Both the position numbers and the translations under genes were made by a program. The notes beneath the pieces are model-generated. The model made no database searches. It saw nothing but the letters and a program-made list of their open reading frames with translations, and was not told the origin of the DNA. DNA of 64,000 nucleotides from Actinomadura sp. BRA 177 (GTDB lineage Bacteria > Actinomycetota > Actinomycetes > Streptosporangiales > Streptosporangiaceae), in NCBI RefSeq assembly GCF_013372625.1, contig NZ_JABXFD010000295.1, positions 1 to 64,000 of the forward strand, in the 5' to 3' direction. Shown here piece by piece: positions 50,916 to 59,762 of this stretch. Each line of letters opens with the position of its first letter. The first letter of the stretch is position 1.

Positions 50916-51530
50916 ATGTCGCGGGTGATCTCTCGGGAGCCGGATCGGCTGGTTTTGTTCACCGATGCGGTGGTGGCGATTGCGGTGACGCTGCTGGTGC
51001 TGCCGCTTGTCGATGTGGTGCCGGACGTGGTCGGGGAGCATGGGCGGTCGACCGAGGTATTTACCGGGCATCAGGCGCAGATCTGGAGTTTTCTGCTCAG
51101 TTTCGCGGTGATCTTGCGGCTGTGGTTCGCGCATCATCAACTGTTCCAGCACATTCGCGGCTACACGTTCACGTTGATGCTGTGGAACGCGGGGTGGCTG
51201 CTGGCGATCGTGGTTCTGCCGTTCTCCACGGAGATGGTCGGTGCCTACCCGTCGGACGACCGCTTCACCCTGCTGTTCTACATCGGGAACGTTCTCGCGG
51301 CGACCGCCTGCCAGACCGTGGTGACGGTCATCGCGTACCGCGATGCCGAGGTCGCGTCGGAGTCGGATCCGCCGGCGATCGAAGCGGTTCGGGGCGGCCT
51401 TTCCACCGTGGTGTTGCTCGCCTTGGGGCTTGCCGTGGTCGCGGTCTTTCCCAGTGCCTCCTACTTCGTGCTGCTGCTCCTTTTCCTGGAGCCGCTGGTC
51501 AGTCGGTTCTGGTCGCTCGTCGGAGTCTGA
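50916..51530 (+). CDS. TMEM175-family potassium channel-like protein
   Basis: A 204-residue protein with six hydrophobic segments. RLVLFTDAVVAIAVTLLVLPLV near the N-terminus is the family motif (R-x3-F-S/T-D), whose first helix lines the pore of bacterial TMEM175 channels. LRLWFAHHQLFQHI is the second conserved block. Members conduct potassium, and related proteins are often annotated as DUF1211. ATG 50916 is chosen; the longer frame upstream is not membrane-like. Confidence 0.87.
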   Translation: MSRVISREPDRLVLFTDAVVAIAVTLLVLPLVDVVPDVVGEHGRSTEVFTGHQAQIWSFLLSFAVILRLWFAHHQLFQHIRGYTFTLMLWNAGWLLAIVVLPFSTEMVGAYPSDDRFTLLFYIGNVLAATACQTVVTVIAYRDAEVASESDPPAIEAVRGGLSTVVLLALGLAVVAVFPSASYFVLLLLFLEPLVSRFWSLVGV

Positions 51531-51615
51531 TTCCTTCCTCGGGTGATAAAGCGGGGGCGGGGAGTGTGGGCTCACGGTGGATTACTCCGTGTGCGCGGTG
51601 CGTCATACTCCCGGC

Positions 51616-52431
51616 GTGTCCAGTGCTCCGCCGTTGAATGAGGACTTCCGGCTTGTCGAGGCGCTTCAGGCGCAGCGGCCGGGAGCGGTCGGGCATGTGT
51701 ACAACGTGTACGGGCCTGAGCTGGTCGAGTATGCGGAGGGGCTGCTCGGCGAGCATGAGCGGGCGGTCGAGGCCGTCCGGGAGGCGCTGCTCGCGTTGCG
51801 GGACGCGGAAGTACCGGACGCGGGGACGTTCCGGGATTGGCTTTATGAGCTGGTGCACGACCAGTGTCGTAGTGCGCCTGTGCGGAAGCGGGGGCGGCTG
51901 GTCGTGATCGGGGGCGCGGCTGCGGCCGTGGCGTTGACCGGCGGGATGCTCGTGTTGTTCGAGAGCACGGAGGCTGAGCCGAAGCCTTCAGCCACGCCTC
52001 CGGTGGCCATGGTCACTCCTGATGCGACGCCGACGCCGACGTCCACACCGACGCCCAAAGATGAGGTCGAGAAGCCCGCGAAGAAGGCCGCCAAGCCGAA
52101 GAAGTCGCGCGAGGAGCCCACCGGGCCTGGACGGTTGGCGGTGAATGACGGTGACTGCCACGGGGTGCGGGCGGCCGGGTTGCCCACACGGTGCTATCTC
52201 CGGCTGACGGCGGTGGGCGGCACGGTGAAGTGGTCGGTGTCGTCGGTACGGGATCGGGCCGGGCGGGTCAGTGCGGGTGGCAGCGGGACGCTGAAGGCTG
52301 GACGGTCAGCTTCGGTGGCGGTCACTGTGAGGCCGACGGTGTTGTGTTACGTGGGCGGGCGTGGGAGTGGGACGGTTTCGTTCACGCCCGGCGGTAGCGC
52401 GAGTGTGACCTATACGTGCTGGCGGCGGTAG
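51616..52431 (+). CDS. membrane protein with sigma-region-2-like head
   Basis: About 271 residues from GTG 51616. Residues about 5-85 resemble region 2 of ECF sigma factors (EDFRLVEALQAQRPGAVGHVYNVYGPELVEYAEGLLGEHERAVEAVREALL, then GTFRDWLYELVHDQCRS) but are not followed by region 4. A membrane helix (about 90-110) comes next, then a Pro/Thr linker and a Lys-rich stretch. A C-terminal outside domain with four Cys and Ig-like strands follows. The head may be a degenerate sigma domain used for binding at the membrane; the role is unknown. Confidence 0.7.
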   Translation: MSSAPPLNEDFRLVEALQAQRPGAVGHVYNVYGPELVEYAEGLLGEHERAVEAVREALLALRDAEVPDAGTFRDWLYELVHDQCRSAPVRKRGRLVVIGGAAAAVALTGGMLVLFESTEAEPKPSATPPVAMVTPDATPTPTSTPTPKDEVEKPAKKAAKPKKSREEPTGPGRLAVNDGDCHGVRAAGLPTRCYLRLTAVGGTVKWSVSSVRDRAGRVSAGGSGTLKAGRSASVAVTVRPTVLCYVGGRGSGTVSFTPGGSASVTYTCWRR

Positions 52432-52487
52432 CGGCTCTGTAGATTGTGGGGCGCCTTTCCCTGTTCGAGACCGTTAGGTGCGCCTTG

Positions 52488-53351
52488 ATGTCTTCCGATG
52501 GTGGTGCGCGCCGGCGCATCTGGGTCGCCGCGGGCGCGGTCAGTGGCATCGTGGTCGCCACGACGGCGGTCGGTGCCGTGGTGCTGAACGGGGACGGGGC
52601 AGATCCGGCTCGGCAGAGTGCCATGGCCGGCCCGGCGGAGGTCACGCTTCCGAATGTGAATTGGAAACTGTCCTGGCGTGACGAGTTCAATGGTCGTGGG
52701 CGACCCTCGAAGAATTGGACGCCGGTGCTCGGTGGCGGCACCAAAGGATGGTCGCACCGGGCGTTGCAGTATTACACGGCCGATAGTGCCGTGCAGGACG
52801 GCAACGGCAATCTGGTCGTGACTGCACGCAAGGCGGGTGCGTCCTCGACGGCACGGTGCTGGTACGGCAAGTGCAAGTACCTCTCCGGGCGCATCCAGAC
52901 GAAGGGCAAGGTCCACCAGGCCTACGGGCGCTTCGCCGTCCGCGCCAAAATCCCGACGGGCAAGGGCATCTGGCCGGCTTTCTGGATGCAGGGCGAGACG
53001 CGGCCCTACGGCGAGATCGACGTCGTGGAGGTCAAGGGGAGCCAGCCGAACCTGGTCCAGGGCTATGCGCACGCGCAGCGGCAAGTGGGCGGCGGGCAGT
53101 TGAAACTGCCGCAGTCGGTGTCGGCCGGGTACCACGTTTTCGGAGTCGACTGGACACCGGACCGCATTGTCTGGTGGGTCGACGGTCAGCCTTACGCGCA
53201 ATTGAAGGCCTACCGCGGCTGGCCGTTCGACAAGCCCTTCTTTCTGATCATCAACGTGCAGGTCGGCGGCAACTGGCCCGGCTCTCCGAACGCCCAGACC
53301 GCATTCCCCGCCCGGCTGGCGGTTGATTGGGTGCGCGTCTACCGAGGCTGA
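52488..53351 (+). CDS. GH16 family glycoside hydrolase
   Basis: About 287 residues: a signal anchor (about residues 8-34), then a GH16 jelly-roll. The catalytic ExDxxE is in GEIDVVEV, with both Glu residues and the Asp in place. WSHRALQYYTAD, SGRIQTKGKVHQAYGRFAVRAKIPTGKGIWPAFWM and FDKPFFLIINVQVGG are family blocks. Likely substrates are beta-1,3- or mixed-linkage glucans in the surroundings. ATG 52488 lacks a clear ribosome binding site. Confidence 0.9.
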   Translation: MSSDGGARRRIWVAAGAVSGIVVATTAVGAVVLNGDGADPARQSAMAGPAEVTLPNVNWKLSWRDEFNGRGRPSKNWTPVLGGGTKGWSHRALQYYTADSAVQDGNGNLVVTARKAGASSTARCWYGKCKYLSGRIQTKGKVHQAYGRFAVRAKIPTGKGIWPAFWMQGETRPYGEIDVVEVKGSQPNLVQGYAHAQRQVGGGQLKLPQSVSAGYHVFGVDWTPDRIVWWVDGQPYAQLKAYRGWPFDKPFFLIINVQVGGNWPGSPNAQTAFPARLAVDWVRVYRG

Positions 53352-53598
53352 CAGGCGGCCCCCCGGCGACCGAACGCCTCCGCCTGCCCACATGCCACTT
53401 CAGTGCGTACGCAGGCGATTACTTTCAGTGTCCATTCTTCGCGCGCGACTACCAGTTGTCCGTTTCTGATGGCAAGTTCCGTCTACACGATGTCTTGTTG
53501 TTGATTTAGTTCACAGCATGATAGAAGGTTCTCCGCATCAACCCCCCGCCATGTCGTTGAAGCCGTTGATCGGCTTCGTTATACGGGGATGGTGAGGA
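53352..53598. other. AT-richer spacer before the glycan operon
   Basis: This spacer is clearly AT-richer than the genes around it and probably carries the operon promoter. Near its end, GAAGCCG (53559-53565) and CGGCTTC (53571-53577) form a hairpin with loop TTGAT followed by GTTAT, which could end transcription from the GH16 gene or sit in the leader of the next gene. I see no credible gene in it. Confidence 0.5.
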
Positions 53599-54144
53599 GT
53601 GACGTCGTCTGTTCTTGGTGACCGGCCGGATTCGACGAGGCCGGATCCGCCGGCCAAGGGGGCCGCTGCGCACAGCGGACGGCGCCGGCCGTACATCGTG
53701 CTGCTGATCGTGTTGCTGGTGGTCACGGGGCTCGCCCAGACGGCTCCGGGCCGGGGTCTTCTGCGGTCGGCGGGGTTCACGGGGCCCACCGGGTCCTACA
53801 GCGAGCTGGCCTTCGGGTCACCGGCGGATCTGCCGCACGAGCTGTTCCCCGGCACCGCGCTGCCGCCGCTGCCGTTCATGGTCCACAACGTCACCGGCGG
53901 CACCCGGACCTACCACTGGACGGTCGAGCTCGACGGCTCCAAAAACGAGCACGGCTCCAAAAGCGAGCACCGGGTGGCCGAAGGGCAGGCCACGCTGCTC
54001 GACCAAGGCAGCATCATGATCACGCCGGAGGGCCGGGTCACCTGTGCCGGCGGCCCGGTGCGGGTGACCGTCCGGCTGGACCGGCAGTACTCCATCGGCT
54101 ACCACGCCACCTGCGCGTCCGGCGGCACGGGCAGGCAGGCATGA
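53599..54144 (+). CDS. membrane-anchored Ig-like protein, unknown
   Basis: A 181-residue protein with a cytoplasmic Pro-rich head, one membrane helix (about residues 31-50) and an outside domain that reads like one beta-sandwich (LPFMVHNVTGGTRTYHWTVELDG, GSIMITPEGRVTCAGGPVRVTVRLD, YSIGYHATCA) with two Cys. It resembles the soluble part of DUF1616 proteins that accompany polysaccharide genes. GTG 53599 heads the glycan operon and its stop overlaps the next start. Confidence 0.6.
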   Translation: MTSSVLGDRPDSTRPDPPAKGAAAHSGRRRPYIVLLIVLLVVTGLAQTAPGRGLLRSAGFTGPTGSYSELAFGSPADLPHELFPGTALPPLPFMVHNVTGGTRTYHWTVELDGSKNEHGSKSEHRVAEGQATLLDQGSIMITPEGRVTCAGGPVRVTVRLDRQYSIGYHATCASGGTGRQA

Positions 54145-55283
54145 GCGGCCGTCCCGTGGTGGCCCTGGTCACCGACACGGTGCACCCGTACAGCTTCGGC
54201 GGCCGGGAGATCCGCTACCACGAGCTGTCGCGGCAGCCGGCGCTGGACGCCGAGGTGCACATCTACACGATGCACTGGTGGGACGGTCCGCGCGTGGTCG
54301 GCGACGGGCCGGTGACGCTGCACGCCATCATGCGGAACCGGCCGCTGTACCGGGGGCGCCGGCGCTCGTTCCGGCAGGCGATCCGGTTCGCGCTGGCCTG
54401 CCTGGTGCTGCTGCGCGGCCGGTTCGACGTGCTGATGGTCGATCACATCCCGCAGTTCCAGCTATTCACGCTGCGGCTGGTGGCCACGCTGCGCGGCAAG
54501 CCGCTCATCGTCACCTGGCACGAGGTGTGGGGCCCGGAGTACTGGCACGACTACCTGGGCAGGGGCGGGCGGCTGGCCTGGTGGGTGGAGCGGTGGTCGA
54601 TGCGGATGCCCGACCACATTATCGCGGCCTCCCCGCAGACGGCCGAACGGCTGGCGCCGTATCTGGACGGCGGCACGTCCGTCCTGGTGGCGCCGAACGG
54701 GATCGACCTGACCGCGGTGCGCGGCGCCGCGCCGCACCCCTCGTCCACCGACCTCGTCGTCGTGAGCAGGCTGATGGTGCACAAGCGCCTGGACATGCTG
54801 CTGGACGCGGTGGCGCTGCTGCACGCCGCCGGTCAGCGCGTGACGTGCCGGATCATCGGTACCGGGCCGGAACGCGCGGCGCTGCACCGGCAGGCCGAAC
54901 GGCTGGGCATCGCGGACGCGATCGACTTCCGGCACGACGTGCGCGAGCAGAAGGACCTGTACTCGCTGGTCAAGGCCGGTCGCGTGTTCGCCTTCCCGTC
55001 CGAGCGGGAGGGCTTCGGGATCGCGGTGCTGGAGGCGCTGGCCTGCGGGGTGCCGGTGGTGACGACGTCCGCGCCGGACAATCTGGCGCGGCATCTGGTG
55101 ACCCGCTCCCAGCGCGGGCTGGTCTGCGATCACGACGCGGACGCGCTGGCCATGGCGATCGCCACCGCGCTCGCGGCGCAGGACGACCTGGACGGCCAGG
55201 ATCCCTGGCTCGGCGATCCGTGGGTCGGGGACTATTCGTGGGACGCGATCGCGGCGCAGATCTCCCGGCGGTTCTGGCCATGA
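54141..55283 (+). CDS. GT4 family glycosyltransferase
   Basis: A 380-residue GT-B enzyme using an activated sugar. The N-domain begins VVALVTDTVHPYSFGGREIRYHEL with the glycine-rich acceptor loop. The C-domain has VVVSRLMVHKRLDMLLDAV and the donor-site PSEREGFGIAVLEALACGVPVV with its E-x7-E. No membrane helix is seen. It overlaps both neighbours, showing tight coupling in the operon. Confidence 0.9.
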   Translation: MSGRPVVALVTDTVHPYSFGGREIRYHELSRQPALDAEVHIYTMHWWDGPRVVGDGPVTLHAIMRNRPLYRGRRRSFRQAIRFALACLVLLRGRFDVLMVDHIPQFQLFTLRLVATLRGKPLIVTWHEVWGPEYWHDYLGRGGRLAWWVERWSMRMPDHIIAASPQTAERLAPYLDGGTSVLVAPNGIDLTAVRGAAPHPSSTDLVVVSRLMVHKRLDMLLDAVALLHAAGQRVTCRIIGTGPERAALHRQAERLGIADAIDFRHDVREQKDLYSLVKAGRVFAFPSEREGFGIAVLEALACGVPVVTTSAPDNLARHLVTRSQRGLVCDHDADALAMAIATALAAQDDLDGQDPWLGDPWVGDYSWDAIAAQISRRFWP

Positions 55284-56428
55284 GAATCCTGTTCGCCAGT
55301 CCGTATCCGCCGGCGCGGGACGGCATCGGCACCTACACGCAGATACTGGGCGGGGCGTTGCGTGCGGCGGGGCACGAGGTCGCGGTCGTGGCGGTGCGCG
55401 CCGACCAGGGCGCGGGACGCGAGGTCATCGGCGCGCTCGGCCCCTGGGGCGCGACGGATCGGCTGCGGTCGGCGGTCGCGGATTTCGACCCCGATCTGGT
55501 CCACGTGCAGTTCGCCGTTCCGGCGTTCGGCGCGCGCACACCGGCGCTCGTGCGCTGGCTGGCGGAGCTGGCCCGCATCCCGGTGCCGATCGTCACCACG
55601 CTGCACGAGCCGTCCCGCGACACGGCGCTGCTGCACGGCCCCGGACGCGCGCTGTACCGGCGCATCGCCCGCCTCAGCGACCACCTCATCGTCCACACCA
55701 AGGGCGCGCTGGACACGCTCACCGGGCCGCTTGCGGTGAGCCACGCCGAGGTGATCCCGCATTTCTCCACCCCGCCGCCGGAGCCGGTCAGCACCGCGGA
55801 CGAGCTACGAGAGCGGTTCGGCCTCGGCGCGGCCCGGCTTCTGCTGGCCTTCGGATACATCCACGTGGACAAGGGGCTGAACGACCTGGTGCAAGCGTTG
55901 GTGCTGATGCACCGCCGTGACTCCAGGACGCTGCGGGACGTCCGGCTCGTGGTGGCCGGCGCCGTGCGTCCCCGGAGCGGGCCGTTCCGTGTGTTCGAAG
56001 CGAGGGACCGGCTGCATCTGGCGCTGGTCCGGCGGTCGGCGAAGCGCGGCGGTGTGGCCGACCGGCTGGTCTTCACCGGGTTCGTCCCCGGCGACGACAT
56101 CGCCGCCTGGTTCGACGCGGCCGAGACCGTCGTGCTCCCCTACCGCAAGGCCGAGCAGAGCGGCGTCGCCAACCTGGCAAGGGCGTACGGCGTGCCGGTC
56201 ATCGCGACGACCGCGGGCGGGCTCGGCGAACTGTTCGCCGGATCGCCGGGCACAGTGTCGCCGCGCTCCCCTGAGCGGCTGGCGGAAACTCTGGCCGCCT
56301 TTCTCGCCACGGAGCCCGGCATCACCGTCCCGCAAGGGCCTCAGGACGCGGAACTCGGCACGGTCGCCGCCGCGACCACGGCCGTCTACCGCACAGCCGT
56401 CGCGGGCCCGAGGGGAAGGTCCCTATGA
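55280..56428 (+). CDS. GT4 family glycosyltransferase
   Basis: A 382-residue GT-B enzyme. It starts ILFASPYPPARDGIGTYTQILGGALRAAGHEV, has VTTLHEPSRDTALLHG in the N-domain, and ends in LPYRKAEQSGVANLARAYGVPVIATTAGGLGEL, where the usual E-x7-E donor motif is EQSGVANLA-like and only partly conserved. It is coupled to the GT4 gene before and the GT2 gene after it. Confidence 0.88.
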   Translation: MRILFASPYPPARDGIGTYTQILGGALRAAGHEVAVVAVRADQGAGREVIGALGPWGATDRLRSAVADFDPDLVHVQFAVPAFGARTPALVRWLAELARIPVPIVTTLHEPSRDTALLHGPGRALYRRIARLSDHLIVHTKGALDTLTGPLAVSHAEVIPHFSTPPPEPVSTADELRERFGLGAARLLLAFGYIHVDKGLNDLVQALVLMHRRDSRTLRDVRLVVAGAVRPRSGPFRVFEARDRLHLALVRRSAKRGGVADRLVFTGFVPGDDIAAWFDAAETVVLPYRKAEQSGVANLARAYGVPVIATTAGGLGELFAGSPGTVSPRSPERLAETLAAFLATEPGITVPQGPQDAELGTVAAATTAVYRTAVAGPRGRSL

Positions 56429-57456
56429 GCGTCATCCTCACCGTGGTCATCTGCTCACTCAACGGCGCCGGCCGCATCGGCCAAGCCCTGGACGCCCTGG
56501 ACGCGCAGACCATCCGCGACGATCTGGAGATCCTGGTCGTCGACGACGGCTCCACCGACGGCACCGGCGACGTGGCGCGCAAACGCGGCCTCACCGTCAT
56601 CTGGCACGAGCCCAACCGGGGATTGTCGGCCGCCCGCAACACGGGCATGCGCGCCGCGACCGCACCGATCATGGCGTTCATCGACGACGACTGCCGGCCC
56701 GTCCCGCAATGGGCGGAGCTGCTGGTGGCGGGCTACGGAGACGACGGGACGGGAAGGGACGTCACCGGAGTCGGCGGACCCGTGGTGCCCGTCACCGGGT
56801 CAGGCTTCATGGCCCGCTACGTCGAGCGCAACAACCGGCACGAACCTCTCGAACTGGAGCTGACCACCAGCCAGGCGCTGCCCTACCGCTTCCTGCTGTA
56901 CCTGCGGAACCAGTGGTCGTCCCGGCCGCCCAAACCGCGCCGCGACGTCTACTCCTTCACCGGCGGCAACATGTCGTTCCGGCGGGACGCCCTGCTGGAG
57001 GTGGGCGGATTCGACGAGCGGTTCCGGTTCGGGTCGGAAGAAGAAGACCTGTCGCGGCGACTGCGGCGGGCAGGCCGCGACCGGCTGGTGTTCCTGCCCG
57101 AGGCGTGCCTGTCGCACCGTTTCGAACCGACGCTGCGCAGCGTCCTGCGCCGCAACGTCGCCTACGGCCGCGGCAACGCGTTGCAGTACCGCAAATGGCC
57201 GGGCGTTCGTCCGACCCTGTTCCCCTGGCCGGTGCTCGTCGCGATGCTGCTGGCCGCCTCGATCTGGTTCTGGCCGCTCGCGGTGGCCGCAGCCGTGTCG
57301 CCGTTGCTGCTCTACCCCGGCGGCCTCAAGAACGGTGTGCTGCGAAGGACACCTGAAGCATTCCTCGACCCCTACCTCCAGCTCACGCAAGAAGCGTGCG
57401 AGAACGTCGGCTTCGTCCGCGGAGCCTGGACGTTCCGCAGGCTGGAGCGCGCGTGA
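56425..57456 (+). CDS. GT2 family glycosyltransferase with membrane helices
   Basis: A 343-residue GT-A enzyme. VVICSLNGAGRIGQALDALDAQ starts the fold, VVDDGSTDGTGD binds UDP or another nucleotide, FIDDDCRPVP holds the DxD metal site, and GSEEEDLSRRLRRAG the catalytic acid. Hydrophobic segments near residues 268-300 tether it to the membrane. Start and stop overlap the neighbouring genes. Confidence 0.9.
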   Translation: MSVILTVVICSLNGAGRIGQALDALDAQTIRDDLEILVVDDGSTDGTGDVARKRGLTVIWHEPNRGLSAARNTGMRAATAPIMAFIDDDCRPVPQWAELLVAGYGDDGTGRDVTGVGGPVVPVTGSGFMARYVERNNRHEPLELELTTSQALPYRFLLYLRNQWSSRPPKPRRDVYSFTGGNMSFRRDALLEVGGFDERFRFGSEEEDLSRRLRRAGRDRLVFLPEACLSHRFEPTLRSVLRRNVAYGRGNALQYRKWPGVRPTLFPWPVLVAMLLAASIWFWPLAVAAAVSPLLLYPGGLKNGVLRRTPEAFLDPYLQLTQEACENVGFVRGAWTFRRLERA

Positions 57457-59762
57457 TCAATGCACGTCCCCCGACGAACACGCGGGGATCACGGTCCACA
57501 CCGGGCACCGTGGAATGGCTCATCTTCCGCCGGGTGGTGTACTACGGGGCCGCGCTGACCCTGATGACGCTGCTGTCGCTGCTGCAGGACCTGTGGATGG
57601 CGCAACTCGCGCTCATCCCCATGCTGCTGACCGTCCCCGGGCTGCTGCTGCTCAACGCGCTGCGCGTGCCCGGGACGGCAGTTGCGCTGTTCCCGCTCTA
57701 CGTCCCGGCGTGCTCGCTGGTGGTGCTGATGGGGTCCGGCCTGGCGGTCAACCTCGGCGGGGCGGCGCTCGGGATGGAGCATCCGCTGCGTCCCGTCCCG
57801 CTGCTGATCGGCCTGCAGCTGTGCTGCCTGCTGATGCTGCTGGCCGGCACGACCGCGCCGCTGAGCACGGCCATTCCCCGTCCCGCGCTGCCGTCCGTCC
57901 GGTGGCTGACGCTGTCGATGCTGCTGCCGCTGATGGCGGCCGCCGGCGCGCTGCGGCTGAACCACGGGCACGGCGAGGTGCTGGCCATCGCGGCGCTGGT
58001 CGCCTGCGGGGCGGTGCTCGCCGGCACCGCGCTGACGGCCAACCGGCTGGACGTCGGACGCGTCTCGGTGCTGCTGTTCGCGGTGTCGCTGGCGATGATG
58101 TGGGCCTACTCGCTGCGCAGCGACCTCGTCTACGGGTTCGACATCTCCACCGAGTACGCGGTCGCCACCGCGACCATCCGGGACGGCGTGTGGGAGATGC
58201 ACCCGCATCCGGACGCCTACGGCGCGATGCTGAGCATCACCGTCCTGCCCGCGCAGCTGCACGAGCTGACCGGCATCAGCCTCGTGGTGATCCTCAAGCT
58301 GGCCTACCCAGCGGCGTTCGCGATGTTCGTGGTGGGGATCTACAACATCGCCGAACGCTTCCTGCCGCGCCGCTGGGCCACCCTCGCCGCCGGCTACGTG
58401 CTGGTGCAGGGCGGGGTGTCCCAGCAGCTTCCGGCGCTCGCCCGGCAGGAGATCGCGCTGCTGCTGTTCCTCGCGCTGTGCGCGGCGCTGCTGGAGATCG
58501 GGATGCCCCGGCCGCCGCGCCTGACGCTGGTGGTCCTGTTCGGCCCCGCCCTGGTGGTGTCGCACTACTCCACCGCCTACTTCGCGCTGCTGATGCTGGG
58601 CGGCGCCGTCTGCGTGCAGATCCTGCTCGGCGTCACCCGGCGCACCGCCGCAGTCCGCTGGACGGTCGCCGCCGCGCTGCTCACCAGCGTCGCCGGTGCC
58701 GTGCTCTGGTACGGGCCGATCACCCAGTCGGCGTCCAACATGGGGCAGCTGCGCACCGCGCTCAGCTCGGACGGGCTGCAGCTGCTGCCGCGCGGCCAGG
58801 GCAAGGGCCTGATCGCCGCCTACCTGTCCGGCGGAGAAGGCGGCACCATGCCCACCTCCGAGTACGCGGAGAAGGTCCGCGCCGCCTACGCCGACCGGTC
58901 CTACATCCGGCCGCCGGGCGATGCCGGCGATCCCCGCTACGAACTGCGCGACAACGGCCTACCCGAACGCGAACCGCGTGTTCCGCTCGTCGGGCCGATG
59001 CTGAACCTGGCGGTCCTGGCGTTCGCCCAGCTGGGCAACCTGCTCGCCGTGGCCGCCGCGGCGCTGATGGTGTTCCAGCGGCGGTCCCCCGGGCTGACCC
59101 GGCAGGTCGGGCTGCTGGCCCTGCCCGCGCTGGGCGCGCTGGTCCTGTTCCGCCTGTCCGGCACGCTCGCCACGGTCTACAACCAAGGCCGGGCCCAGAT
59201 CCAGGCACTCACCCTGGTGTCGGTGGCGCTGTTCTGGATGCTGCACCAGATCGCGCCGCGACTGCGCAGGCACCTCCCCCGGACGTCCGGACGGCGACTC
59301 GACCTGCTCGTGTGGGCTGCCGTCGGCGGCGCCGTGCTCACGATCTTCGTCAAGTCCAGCGACCTCTCCACGGTCGCGCTCGGCGGTACCCCCAGCGCTC
59401 ATCTGGCCGACCGCGGCGAGGACTACGAGCGCTTCTACGAGCACCGCGCCGAGCTCGCGTCCGCCGCCTGGCTCGGCTACCAGGTCGCCGGAAACCGGGA
59501 CCTGGTCTACTCCGACCGGTACGGCCAGATCCGGCTGTTCACCCAGTTGGGCGCGGGCCGCCCCGGCATGATCACCGACCTCGCCCCGGCGGCGCTGAAC
59601 CACGAGGCGTGGATCTACGCCACCCGCGTCAACGTCGTCCAAGGCCGGGCGCGCTCCTCCATCGACGGCCGCATGGCCACCTACGCCTTCCCCACCGACT
59701 TCATCAGGAAGAACTACGACCTGGTGTACACGAACGGAGAGTCCGAGGTGTACCACCGATGA
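57453..59762 (+). CDS. large polytopic GT-C-like membrane protein
   Basis: A 769-residue protein (GTG 57453 overlapping the previous stop) with about 14 membrane segments in the first 590 residues and a soluble C-terminal part. The loop SDLVYGFDISTEYAVATATIRDGVW has acidic residues where GT-C transferases, which use polyprenol-linked sugars, keep their catalytic Asp/Glu. The outside loop around TSEYAEKVRAAY and the tail LNHEAWIYATRVNVVQG lack a known family. It resembles DUF2206-type proteins. It may be the polymerase or ligase of the glycan. Confidence 0.7.
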   Translation: MINARPPTNTRGSRSTPGTVEWLIFRRVVYYGAALTLMTLLSLLQDLWMAQLALIPMLLTVPGLLLLNALRVPGTAVALFPLYVPACSLVVLMGSGLAVNLGGAALGMEHPLRPVPLLIGLQLCCLLMLLAGTTAPLSTAIPRPALPSVRWLTLSMLLPLMAAAGALRLNHGHGEVLAIAALVACGAVLAGTALTANRLDVGRVSVLLFAVSLAMMWAYSLRSDLVYGFDISTEYAVATATIRDGVWEMHPHPDAYGAMLSITVLPAQLHELTGISLVVILKLAYPAAFAMFVVGIYNIAERFLPRRWATLAAGYVLVQGGVSQQLPALARQEIALLLFLALCAALLEIGMPRPPRLTLVVLFGPALVVSHYSTAYFALLMLGGAVCVQILLGVTRRTAAVRWTVAAALLTSVAGAVLWYGPITQSASNMGQLRTALSSDGLQLLPRGQGKGLIAAYLSGGEGGTMPTSEYAEKVRAAYADRSYIRPPGDAGDPRYELRDNGLPEREPRVPLVGPMLNLAVLAFAQLGNLLAVAAAALMVFQRRSPGLTRQVGLLALPALGALVLFRLSGTLATVYNQGRAQIQALTLVSVALFWMLHQIAPRLRRHLPRTSGRRLDLLVWAAVGGAVLTIFVKSSDLSTVALGGTPSAHLADRGEDYERFYEHRAELASAAWLGYQVAGNRDLVYSDRYGQIRLFTQLGAGRPGMITDLAPAALNHEAWIYATRVNVVQGRARSSIDGRMATYAFPTDFIRKNYDLVYTNGESEVYHR

